DNA from: DATIXD01 sp035518875
Lineage (GTDB): Bacteria > Pseudomonadota > Gammaproteobacteria > Methylococcales > Methylococcaceae
DNA length: 11,088 nt
NCBI GenBank assembly: GCA_035518875.1
Contig: DATIXD010000160.1
Location: 1 to 11,088 of the forward strand
Reading direction: 5' to 3'
Shown here: one piece after another, positions 1 to 6,324 of the stretch
How the letters are laid out: each line of letters begins with the position of its first letter
Numbering within the stretch: position 1 is the stretch's first letter
Made by a program: the position numbers and the translations under genes
The notes under the pieces: model-generated
What the model was told of the DNA's origin: nothing
Seen by the model: only the letters and a program-made list of their open reading frames with translations
Databases searched by the model: none

Positions 1-105
1 CTTCCGGCCCAGCGCCAGTTGGCTCAGGAATCCGGTAAGTCCCGTGCGCGTTTTGCCGAGTCCGCTCCTGAGGCGACTGAATAGCCGTTCAGGCGTCGGC
101 ACGGT
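1..105 (-). other. ftsY: FtsY (SRP receptor) N-domain start, in frame with CtaA, partial
   Basis: Codons 345-379 of the ctaA frame read TVPTPERLFSRL, then RSGLGKTRTGL and SQLALGRK. This matches the opening of the FtsY N domain, where E. coli has FFARLKRSLLKTKENL followed by a leucine and GKK; the shared pattern is F-x-R-L, L-x-K-T-(K/R)-x-x-L, then L-x-x-G-(K/R)-K. FtsY is the SRP receptor GTPase that docks ribosome-SRP complexes at the inner membrane. Its GTPase motifs would lie beyond base 1, so only about 30 residues support the call. Possible internal starts are ATG at 144 (codon 332) and GTG at 102; neither has a recognisable ribosome binding site. If FtsY is translated separately from one of these, ctaA still lacks a stop between the two parts. 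Confidence 0.6.
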
Positions 106-1137
106 CGGGATTTCGATTACCGGCGGGACCGCGGGCGCGGCCATTTGCGGCGACGGCTCGAGAACTTCGCGTGCGCGAATTACTCCTCGCGGCGCGCGCA
201 GGAAGTAATTGACATGAATCAGGTTTAACAGCAGCAAGGCCGCGACGGCGCTGTGGGCGACCGCCACCACCACCGGCAGGCGCAGCAGCACGGCGGCTAT
301 CCCCAGGCTGATCTGGGCCAACAGCAAGAAGCTCAGCAAGACGCCCGCCTTGCTCAAGCGGGCGGCGCTGCGGTTGGAGCTGATGCCCATCGCCAGCAGA
401 CTCAGAAACACGAACACCACCGCCGCGCCGACGCGATGCGTCCAGTGGATGGCCGCGCGCGCCGATAAAGACAAGACGCCGCCCTGATAATTTACGCCCA
501 GATCATGCGGCAAACTGAAGGCTCTAGCGTAATCGACCGGCGGATTGAAGCTACCGAGGCAGGTCGGAAAATCGGGGCAGGCCAACGCGGCATAGTTGAC
601 GCTCGTCCAGCCGCCCAGAACAATCTGGACGATGAGCGCCAAAAGGCCCAGCCGGGCGGCCCACCTGAGGCCGCGGCTGCCATCGGGGATGGGCGAAGCG
701 CCGGGTGTCTGAGTAAGACAAAGCCCGTATAACAGGCTCAGGGTCATCAACCCGGCCAGCAGATGGCCGGCGACAACCACCGGCATGACCAGCAGCTTGA
801 CCGCCCACATGCCCAGCGCAGCCTGCAAGCCGACCATCGCCAGCGTCAACAGCGACAGGACGACCGCCGCAAAGCGCCGCTCCTTGACCCGCCAGGCCAG
901 CCCGGCCAGGATCAGCACGAACAAGCCCAAAGCTCCTGCCAAATAGCGGTGCGCCATTTCCTTCCAGGCTTTAGCGGCATCGCCGGCAATCGTGGCAGGC
1001 AAGTCGACGACCATCTGGCCGTAGCAACCCGGCCAATCGGGGCAACCGAGACCGGCGTCGGCAATGCGGACATAAGCGCCCAGAACGATCACGCAGAATG
1101 CCAAAAAAACGCAAAACAGGGTTAATTGTCTGAACAT
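1..1137 (-). CDS. ctaA: Heme A synthase (COX15/CtaA), apparently continuing in frame into an FtsY-like module; truncated by window edge
   Basis: CtaA is an inner-membrane enzyme that oxidises the C8 methyl of heme O to give heme A for cytochrome c oxidase. I translated the minus strand from ATG at 1137; it stays open for 379 codons to base 1. Residues 1-316 are a full eight-helix CtaA: the N-terminal helix ends in AYVRIADAGLGCPDWPGC, and the four heme-ligand histidine regions are EMAHRY (H63), AGHLLAG (H125), HWTHR (H231/H234) and AHSAVAA (H295). Cysteine pairs C32/C38 and C187/C193 lie in the two periplasmic loops. After the last helix (about 288-308) and NYFLRAP (310-316), where CtaA normally ends, the frame continues through a Pro-rich linker (about 325-349) into an FtsY-like segment (350-379). 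It follows the Sco-like gene by 51 bp and is probably co-transcribed with it and SURF1. No clear Shine-Dalgarno precedes the ATG, but the N terminus fits the family. The CtaA assignment is very sure; the fusion is less so. Confidence 0.92.
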   Translation of the reverse strand, partial: MFRQLTLFCVFLAFCVIVLGAYVRIADAGLGCPDWPGCYGQMVVDLPATIAGDAAKAWKEMAHRYLAGALGLFVLILAGLAWRVKERRFAAVVLSLLTLAMVGLQAALGMWAVKLLVMPVVVAGHLLAGLMTLSLLYGLCLTQTPGASPIPDGSRGLRWAARLGLLALIVQIVLGGWTSVNYAALACPDFPTCLGSFNPPVDYARAFSLPHDLGVNYQGGVLSLSARAAIHWTHRVGAAVVFVFLSLLAMGISSNRSAARLSKAGVLLSFLLLAQISLGIAAVLLRLPVVVAVAHSAVAALLLLNLIHVNYFLRAPRGVIRAREVLEPSPQMAAPAVPPVIEIPTVPTPERLFSRLRSGLGKTRTGLTGFLSQLALGRK

Positions 1138-1188
1138 GGGGGTCTTGTTGTTGTCGTGAAAATGCCGATGGGTCCGGAATCCGGGCTA

Positions 1189-1779
1189 TCAGCCGATCTG
1201 GGAAGCCTTGAGCAGGCGCTGCAAATCCCGCAGCGCCCCATAGGGATCGAAACCCGGCTCATACCACATCATCAGATTGGCGAAAGGATCCATCAGCAGC
1301 ACCATACCGTCGGCCAGAGGCTCGCCCACCGCGTCCTGCAGACGCCGGCGCAAGGTCTCGGGAAGGCCGGCAATCAGAAGCGTGGGATCGGTCGCAGCAA
1401 GCGCCTTGATCGACGCTGAATCCGCCGGGTCCGGCAGCAAAAGCAACCGCCGCACGCGGGGGATTTCCTTGTTCAACATGAGTCGGAGCTGACCGGTCTT
1501 GTGGGCGGTTTCCCTGCACAGGTCCTGGCAGGTGGGGCCGGATGCGATCTGCACCAAAACCCAACGGCCCTTGATTTCAGGCAGATTTTCTGCCGGCGTG
1601 ATCGGAGCGTGGAAGAAATCGGCGTACTCGAAAGGCCGTGCCGGCACGATCAAATGACCGTAATTGCTTTTCTGCCGGTCCTCGACCAATTCGGGATTTT
1701 TCGACAAGTACCAGGCGATGGCGAAGGGAACCACGCAAATCAGCGCGATGAGGAGAATCACCAACCGGTTGCGCTGCAT
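1189..1779 (-). CDS. Membrane-anchored Sco/thioredoxin-like protein of the cytochrome oxidase assembly cluster
   Basis: This is the small protein usually encoded between SURF1 and ctaA in proteobacterial cox clusters. From ATG at 1779 it has 196 residues: an N-terminal membrane anchor (about 5-24) and a periplasmic domain of thioredoxin/Sco1 type. The line GRWVLVQIASGPTCQDLC (71-88) is the strand plus CxxxC motif (C84, C88) that in Sco proteins binds copper or acts as a thiol pair. The C terminus has the typical DPFANLMMWYEPGFDP and LRDLQRLLKASQIG segments. I see no distal Asp-His like the third copper ligand of Sco1, so a redox or chaperone role is as likely as copper delivery; this is inference. 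A TTG at 1800 would add seven residues (MITTTSN); I prefer the ATG because it begins directly with the basic residues before the anchor. Neither start has a strong Shine-Dalgarno. It ends 51 bp before ctaA. Confidence 0.85.
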   Translation of the reverse strand: MQRNRLVILLIALICVVPFAIAWYLSKNPELVEDRQKSNYGHLIVPARPFEYADFFHAPITPAENLPEIKGRWVLVQIASGPTCQDLCRETAHKTGQLRLMLNKEIPRVRRLLLLPDPADSASIKALAATDPTLLIAGLPETLRRRLQDAVGEPLADGMVLLMDPFANLMMWYEPGFDPYGALRDLQRLLKASQIG

Positions 1780-1838
1780 GTTTGAAGTCGTTGTTATCAA
1801 GTTCGCAAAATACCAATGAGTCGGATTCAGAAACGATG

Positions 1839-2561
1839 CTATTCCGGCCGCTTCCGTTCATAGCCGTACCAGACGTACAGGAACACCAGAACCAGGGCGA
1901 AGGAAAACCATTGCAGGGCATAGCCTTGATTTGTTTCCGGCAAGAGGCTGGGGGGCTGCCAAGCGCGTTCGTACCCCTCGCCTTCGTTAGCGTCCAATAA
2001 TACCTGATAAGGCAACAGCCGATAACCAAGCCTCCCCGAGAGGCGTTCGCTATCGGCCAGTTGCACCAGCGCCGGCCACCCCGGGGAGGGAATTTCGGAG
2101 CCCTTGAGCTTGAAGCCGACACCCGGAAATCTGTCCACGAAGCCGCCGATCCGGACCTTTGTTTGCGTGATGGCGAGATCGGGCCGTCGGGTGCGATCCC
2201 GGCCGGCCGGTATCCAGCCGCGATTCACCAGGACGGTCAAGCTTGAACCATTGATCCGCAACGGCGTCAATACGTGATATCCTGCTTGCTGCTTGAAAAT
2301 CTGGTTGTCCAGGAGAAACTGATGTCCGACGTCATACTCTCCGGCCACGACCACGCGCCGATAGCGGTTTCCTTCCAGAGTCAGTCCCTCGCCCGTGAGC
2401 GCGATGGGCGGCTCGTTTTGGTGTTGCTCGCGCAGGGCCATCAGCGCTTTTTTCTCGTCCGCCCGGTGCAATTGCCAAGCGCCGAGCAGCAGGAACAAGG
2501 GGAATAGGACGATGACACAAATAGAAGGTATCCATCCCGGTTTGAAGCTATAATTTTTCAA
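1839..2561 (-). CDS. SURF1 family cytochrome c oxidase assembly protein
   Basis: SURF1 proteins are inner-membrane factors needed for heme A insertion into subunit I of aa3-type cytochrome oxidase. The 240-residue protein has the family layout: an N-terminal helix (about 10-28) ending in LGAWQLHRADEK, a large periplasmic domain with GYHVLTPL (94-101) and VLVNRGWIPAGRDR (110-123), and a C-terminal helix (about 215-232) with NQGYALQWFSFAL just before it. Length and motifs are normal. The start must be TTG at 2561 or later, because a TAA lies three codons upstream in the same frame; a later start would cut into the first helix. The ribosome binding site is weak, so translation may be modest. It is first in the leftward group with the Sco-like gene and ctaA, and diverges from the DUF2909 gene. 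Confidence 0.95.
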   Translation of the reverse strand: MKNYSFKPGWIPSICVIVLFPLFLLLGAWQLHRADEKKALMALREQHQNEPPIALTGEGLTLEGNRYRRVVVAGEYDVGHQFLLDNQIFKQQAGYHVLTPLRINGSSLTVLVNRGWIPAGRDRTRRPDLAITQTKVRIGGFVDRFPGVGFKLKGSEIPSPGWPALVQLADSERLSGRLGYRLLPYQVLLDANEGEGYERAWQPPSLLPETNQGYALQWFSFALVLVFLYVWYGYERKRPE

Positions 2562-2723
2562 TCCGATTTACTCGCTTTCGGCATAGGGGTTGGCTGGTTA
2601 AAACCGGCCGGCTCCTTATTAAGGGAATTCTGAACATGTCCATCCGGGACTTGTCAGAGGCGGATCCCCTCACCCAGGAAGCTATGACTCAATCAGCGCT
2701 TCCTTAATTGACGCCAACCGAGA
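2562..2723. promoter_or_regulatory. Divergent intergenic region between SURF1 and DUF2909 genes
   Basis: This 162-bp gap separates two divergently read genes of the oxidase assembly group, so by position it should carry a promoter for each direction. I could not pick convincing -35/-10 pairs by eye; the A/T-richest stretch is near 2597-2631, next to the palindrome CCGGCCGG. The rest includes a short ORF with a ribosome binding site, listed separately. The assignment rests on layout, not on a recognised motif. Confidence 0.4.
2636..2707 (+). CDS. Possible 23-codon leader ORF upstream of the DUF2909 gene
   Basis: An ATG at 2636 opens a frame of 23 codons ending in TAA at 2705-2707. It is preceded by AAGGGAA (2621-2627), a good Shine-Dalgarno match with eight bases before the ATG. 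The peptide begins MSIRDLSEADPL and ends QSALP; it is hydrophilic with no membrane segment, and I recognise no family. It ends 16 bases before the ATG of the DUF2909 gene, whose own ribosome binding site is poor, so a coupling or leader role is conceivable. An ORF this short can arise by chance, so confidence is low. Confidence 0.25.
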   Translation: MSIRDLSEADPLTQEAMTQSALP

Positions 2724-2969
2724 ATGACCATGCCAGCTAAGATCCTGATCGTCTTCGTGTTGATTCTGATTGTCGCCAGCCTAGGCACCGCCCTGGTTTA
2801 TCTCCTTAAAGACCGGAACCGTTCGCCCCGGACGGTGAAAGCGCTGACTTTCCGCATCACCATGTCCATCGGTCTTTTCCTGCTTCTACTACTCGGTTAC
2901 CGGGTCGGCCTGTTGCACCCTCATGGCTTGCCGGCGACCATCGCCAGCGCCCAAGTCGGTCGCCCATAA
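2724..2969 (+). CDS. Twin transmembrane protein, DUF2909 family
   Basis: This 81-residue membrane protein has two predicted helices: about 5-28 (ILIVFVLILIVASLGTALVYLL) and about 46-64 (ITMSIGLFLLLLLGYRVGLL). Between them is the family's conserved loop, KDRNRSPRTVKALTFRI; after the second helix comes LHPHG. DUF2909 proteins are commonly encoded within aa3 cytochrome oxidase clusters near coxC, ctaG and SURF1, but no biochemical role is established as far as I know. Here the gene is divergent from SURF1 and no oxidase subunit gene is visible nearby. ATG at 2724 and ATG at 2730 (MPAKIL) are both possible starts; the upstream ribosome binding site is weak for either. The last residues (ATIASAQVGRP) are a short polar tail. 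Confidence 0.85.
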   Translation: MTMPAKILIVFVLILIVASLGTALVYLLKDRNRSPRTVKALTFRITMSIGLFLLLLLGYRVGLLHPHGLPATIASAQVGRP

Positions 2970-3027
2970 TCCTAACCCGAGGCCATGAAGCCGCTTTCGC
3001 TGTAAGTTTGAAACCGCGCTCGAACGA

Positions 3028-5430
3028 ATGGCCGACGGTGTTTCGGTCATGCCATCCGTTCGATGCAGCCTGAAGCCTGACCGGATGGCGATGATTATGC
3101 AATATTCAGAACGTCAAGATACCCTCGCACGCGACCAACGCCCGGGCGCTTTACCCCGTTATCGGGACGTCCTGCAGACCTGTCAGGACGACATCGTGGA
3201 CCAGTTCGCCAAGCGATTCAACGCGTTGTTCGCACAAATGGACAATTTCATGCTGGGGCTGGCCGAAAATGCCGAAACCAATGCGGCGCGGAACCACTGC
3301 TTCGAGGTCATGCATGAAATCCTGCTGCGGCAGACCAACATCGAGCGCACATTTTCCACCGAGCTCGCCCGGGGATTCACCAATTTCGCGGCGGGAAAGT
3401 CCGAGCCTTTGAGGAGCGGCGGGGAAACGCGCAAGGTCGACAAGCTCAGTCTGGTCGAAAAGGAAGACTATGAGATTTCCCTGGCCTACAGCACTGTTCT
3501 GCATGGCGCCAACACCCAATATTCCGCGCAGCTGTTTGCACTGAACCACCGCCTCGCCATCGTCAACGGCGGCGTTAAATTGGGTGAATATAATCCGGCC
3601 CTACCGGGCTCCCCAGCCCAGGTTTGCGACGCCCTGCAAACCGCGTTGGACATTCTGGATATCCCCGTCAGCCACAAGATCAAAATCGCCCTGATCCGCG
3701 AATTTGACCGTCAGGTGCTGGGCCAGGCGGAAAAGATCTACGACGATTTTAACGACACGCTCATCAAGGCGGGCATCCTGCCCAATCTATCGCTGGAAGC
3801 CATCGGCTACAAACCCGCGGAAAGGCAAACGGCGGGCGCAGCCGAAGTCCAAGTAGCCGGGGAGTCGGAGAGACCGGGCACAGAGGAAGCGCAAGGAGAA
3901 ACGGTGCCGGAAGAGTCCTCCCTGGACAAGGAAATATTCCAGGGCATTCAGGCGCTGCTCGCCCGGCGCCATGGCGATGGATCGGGATCTACTCCCGCGC
4001 CGCCCCATTTCCAGACCAATTTCCCCGAGTTGCTGGCCACGCTGAATAAGCTCCAGACCAGCGCCCCGCCGTTCGTCGAGCGGCGTTCCGTTCATCAATC
4101 GCTGAACGCAGTCAAGGAGGCGTTCTCCGAGCAACTGGTCAGGCTGGCCGACATCGTCAAGGAACAGCAGGTCAATTCGGCCGATGCAGACATCATCGAT
4201 TTGGTCGGCATGCTTTTCGAGTACATCTTGAACGACAACACCCTTCCGGATTCGGTCAAGGCCTTGCTGAGTCACCTTCACACCCCGATCCTCAAGGTCG
4301 CACTGCTGGACAAGAAATTCTTTTTCCGCAGCAAGCATCCGGCCCGCCGCCTTTTGAATGCGATGACCCAGGCGGGTGTGTTGTGCAATACCGGCGACAA
4401 CGACGAGCAAGGCATCTTCGCCAAGATGGAAGCCACCGTCGAAGAGATCTTGCAGAAGTTTGAAGACAATACCGAACTGTTCTCGGTATTGCTCGACGAT
4501 TTCAACAGCTTTCTCGATAACTTCAACCGGCGGTCGAAGATTGTCGAAAAACGCGTCGTGGAAACAGCCAAGGGACGGGAGCGCCTGCGGGAAGCGCGGC
4601 AAAGCGTCTCCCAGGAAATCGTCGACCGGACCTGGAACCGGACCATTCCCAAAGCGGCAGAAGACCTGCTGATGGGGCCTTGGGCTAATCTCATGGTGCT
4701 CGCCCTGTTGAGAAACGGACAGGACAGCGAGGAATGGAAACAGGCTCTGGTCGTTCTGGATGAGGTGCTTTGGAGCATAGAGCCCAAGGAATCCGAGGCG
4801 GAGCGTCAGCAGTTGCGCGACAAACTGCCGCGTCTGGAGGAGTCGATCCGAAGCGGCCTCGCCATGATTGGCGATCCAGAGGTCAATACCAACTGTCTGC
4901 TCCAGGAGTTGGCCGCCTGCCACGAAGCCATGCTAAACGGACCCTCGGAAAAAATGGCGGCCAAGGCCCCCACACCTCAAGCCGCGCCGGCGACGAAGAG
5001 CCCCGACGCCCCCCGCACAGTCATCTGGGACGACGTGGAAGTGGAGCCCGCCCAGGCCCGCCCGAATCCGTTCATGAAGCAAGCCGACCCCGAACTGCTG
5101 GCGATCATAGAACAATTGAAAAACACCAAGCTGGGCGCGTGGTTCGAGTTCACTGATACGCAAAAGAACAACAAACTTAGGGCGAAGCTTTCCTGGTACA
5201 GCCCGAAAACATCCTATTACATCTTCGTCAATCAGGCCGGCATTCAACTGGCGGTCAAATCCCTGCGGACGCTGGCGAAGGAAATGCAAAGGGGCGAAAC
5301 CCGGATCGTTCCCCCGGCACGCAAACCGCTCATGGATCGCGCCTTGGAAACCATCCACTCCTTCCTCGGCAAGTCCGAGGATTCCCTCCCCGGAGCTTGG
5401 CCGGGCGAAGACGCCCAAGCCAAGACCTAG
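3028..5430 (+). CDS. DUF1631 family protein of unknown function
   Basis: This is a large soluble, mostly helical protein of up to 800 residues. An N-terminal helical region (about 40-265) contains RYRDVLQTCQDDIVDQFAKR and a run typical of DUF1631. A charged Glu-rich linker follows (about 270-300), then a long helical middle (about 300-640), a Pro/Ala-rich linker (about 640-690), and a compact C-terminal domain (about 688-762) with LGAWFEFTD, LRAKLSWYSPKTSYYIFVN and GIQLAVKS. That last domain looks beta-rich and is the best conserved part of the family. I see no enzyme motif, signal peptide or membrane segment. Some homologues carry the name thymidine phosphorylase in databases; nothing here supports it. 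The start is uncertain: ATGs at 3028, 3049, 3085, 3091 and 3097 are in frame and none has a good ribosome binding site; the longest form is given, and 3085-3097 is just as plausible. Its role is unknown. Confidence 0.9.
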   Translation: MADGVSVMPSVRCSLKPDRMAMIMQYSERQDTLARDQRPGALPRYRDVLQTCQDDIVDQFAKRFNALFAQMDNFMLGLAENAETNAARNHCFEVMHEILLRQTNIERTFSTELARGFTNFAAGKSEPLRSGGETRKVDKLSLVEKEDYEISLAYSTVLHGANTQYSAQLFALNHRLAIVNGGVKLGEYNPALPGSPAQVCDALQTALDILDIPVSHKIKIALIREFDRQVLGQAEKIYDDFNDTLIKAGILPNLSLEAIGYKPAERQTAGAAEVQVAGESERPGTEEAQGETVPEESSLDKEIFQGIQALLARRHGDGSGSTPAPPHFQTNFPELLATLNKLQTSAPPFVERRSVHQSLNAVKEAFSEQLVRLADIVKEQQVNSADADIIDLVGMLFEYILNDNTLPDSVKALLSHLHTPILKVALLDKKFFFRSKHPARRLLNAMTQAGVLCNTGDNDEQGIFAKMEATVEEILQKFEDNTELFSVLLDDFNSFLDNFNRRSKIVEKRVVETAKGRERLREARQSVSQEIVDRTWNRTIPKAAEDLLMGPWANLMVLALLRNGQDSEEWKQALVVLDEVLWSIEPKESEAERQQLRDKLPRLEESIRSGLAMIGDPEVNTNCLLQELAACHEAMLNGPSEKMAAKAPTPQAAPATKSPDAPRTVIWDDVEVEPAQARPNPFMKQADPELLAIIEQLKNTKLGAWFEFTDTQKNNKLRAKLSWYSPKTSYYIFVNQAGIQLAVKSLRTLAKEMQRGETRIVPPARKPLMDRALETIHSFLGKSEDSLPGAWPGEDAQAKT

Positions 5431-5470
5431 CCGGCCCGAAAAGCGCCTTCTTCGTCTATGCTTTGATGAT

Positions 5471-5510
5471 CCGCGCGCGCATCCCGCATCCATGCGAGAT
5501 GGGCGCGTGG
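5471..5510. repeat. Long inverted repeat (hairpin) upstream of the PAS/GGDEF gene
   Basis: The arms 5474-5489 (CGCGCGCATCCCGCAT) and 5492-5507 (ATGCGAGATGGGCGCG) pair at 14 of 16 positions around a two-base centre. Pairing extends outward by one G-U and two G-C pairs to 5471-5510. It lies 40 bp after the DUF1631 stop and 31 bp before the next ATG. No T-tract follows in the plus direction, so it is not a standard intrinsic terminator. It could be an RNA stem limiting read-through or protecting the transcript, or a dyad operator. Confidence 0.6.
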
Positions 5511-5541
5511 TCTACATTCGCATGCCGAAGGGGAAATCGCC

Positions 5542-6324
5542 ATGTCCGATCTCGACTCCGCAATCGTATTCGATGCCCTAGACAAAGCGCCTTGGGGCGT
5601 GATGATCCTGCTCGATGATCGCATTGCCTGGATTAACACGCGCCTTGCAGAAACCCTGCACACCGACTGGGAAAAACTCGTCGGGCTGAGGAGAGCGGAT
5701 CCGTCGGTCCCCCCAGGACTCGCCGCTCTGTTCGAAAAGGACAGCGAGCAACTCGCCCTCAGCCTGAGCGATGGAAAAACTCAGCAGTTGCGCCGTTGGC
5801 GGCAAACGCTGTCAGATGGGTCGGAGGCGCATTATTTCGAGGACATCACCAAGCTGCTGCGGCTGGAGGAAGAGCACGGACAACTGGAGATGTTAGTGAA
5901 AGCACTGGATACCAAGGATTCGGAAACCGGTCTGCTGAACCAGAACGCCATCCTACACGCCCTGGACAGTCAAATCAGCCGAAGCCGGCGTTACGGCAAT
6001 ACACTCTCGGTCATCCGCCTCACCCTGACCCCGCCCCCAGGCGCTGAGGAACCGCAAATCACGCTCCGCGCCATTAGTCAGGAATTCAACGCGCAACTTC
6101 GCTGGGCCGACCAGATCGGCCGACTGGACTCGACCACTTTCCTTCTGATCCTGCCGGAAACTTCGCTCAAGGATGCAGAAGAACTGACTTCGAAACTGGA
6201 GCACGACCGGGTCGCACTGACAAGCCGCGCCGAGGGTTGGACGCTCGATCTCGCGGCGACGGATTGGCGCCAGGGCGACGATGCCCGCAAGCTGCTCAAA
6301 CGGTTATATACCCACTCGGCCTAA
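5542..6324 (+). CDS. PAS domain protein with degenerate GGDEF domain
   Basis: This 260-residue soluble protein has two parts. Residues 5-105 resemble a PAS sensor (FDALDKAPWGVMILLDDRIAW, then LSDGSEAHYFEDIT). A short coiled linker (about 104-125) leads to a GGDEF-like domain starting at SETGLLNQNAILHALD (127-142), the usual D-x-L-T-G-L-x-N-R entry. The active site is lost: the GGDEF signature is replaced by LDSTTF (195-200) in the context IGRLDSTTFLLILP, and the first metal-binding Asp region reads VIRLTLTPPPG (157-167). It should not make c-di-GMP; such domains can bind nucleotides or act as protein-interaction modules (inference). AAGGGGAAA at 5528-5535 is a good ribosome binding site for ATG 5542. 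The stop codon touches the start of cyaA, pointing to coupled expression and perhaps a role in controlling that cyclase. Confidence 0.85.
   Translation: MSDLDSAIVFDALDKAPWGVMILLDDRIAWINTRLAETLHTDWEKLVGLRRADPSVPPGLAALFEKDSEQLALSLSDGKTQQLRRWRQTLSDGSEAHYFEDITKLLRLEEEHGQLEMLVKALDTKDSETGLLNQNAILHALDSQISRSRRYGNTLSVIRLTLTPPPGAEEPQITLRAISQEFNAQLRWADQIGRLDSTTFLLILPETSLKDAEELTSKLEHDRVALTSRAEGWTLDLAATDWRQGDDARKLLKRLYTHSA

Noticed and set aside
253..1125. Several plus-strand open frames opposite ctaA
   Set aside because: They are Gln/His/Arg-rich antisense shadows of the CtaA coding strand, which carries all conserved histidines.
1577..2122. Minus-strand frame of 181 codons overlapping SURF1 and the Sco-like gene
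   Set aside because: It overlaps two well-supported genes in another frame and begins with low-complexity Ser/Arg-rich sequence; no family resemblance.
2577..2590. ATG on the minus strand upstream of SURF1 as a possible better start
   Set aside because: It is out of frame with SURF1; the SURF1 frame has a TAA three codons before the TTG.
3787..4923. Long open frame (378 codons) on the minus strand inside the DUF1631 gene
   Set aside because: It mirrors the DUF1631 coding strand, has a His/Gln/Arg/Leu-rich composition typical of antisense frames in GC-rich DNA, and shows no recognisable domain; the sense protein has clear family features.
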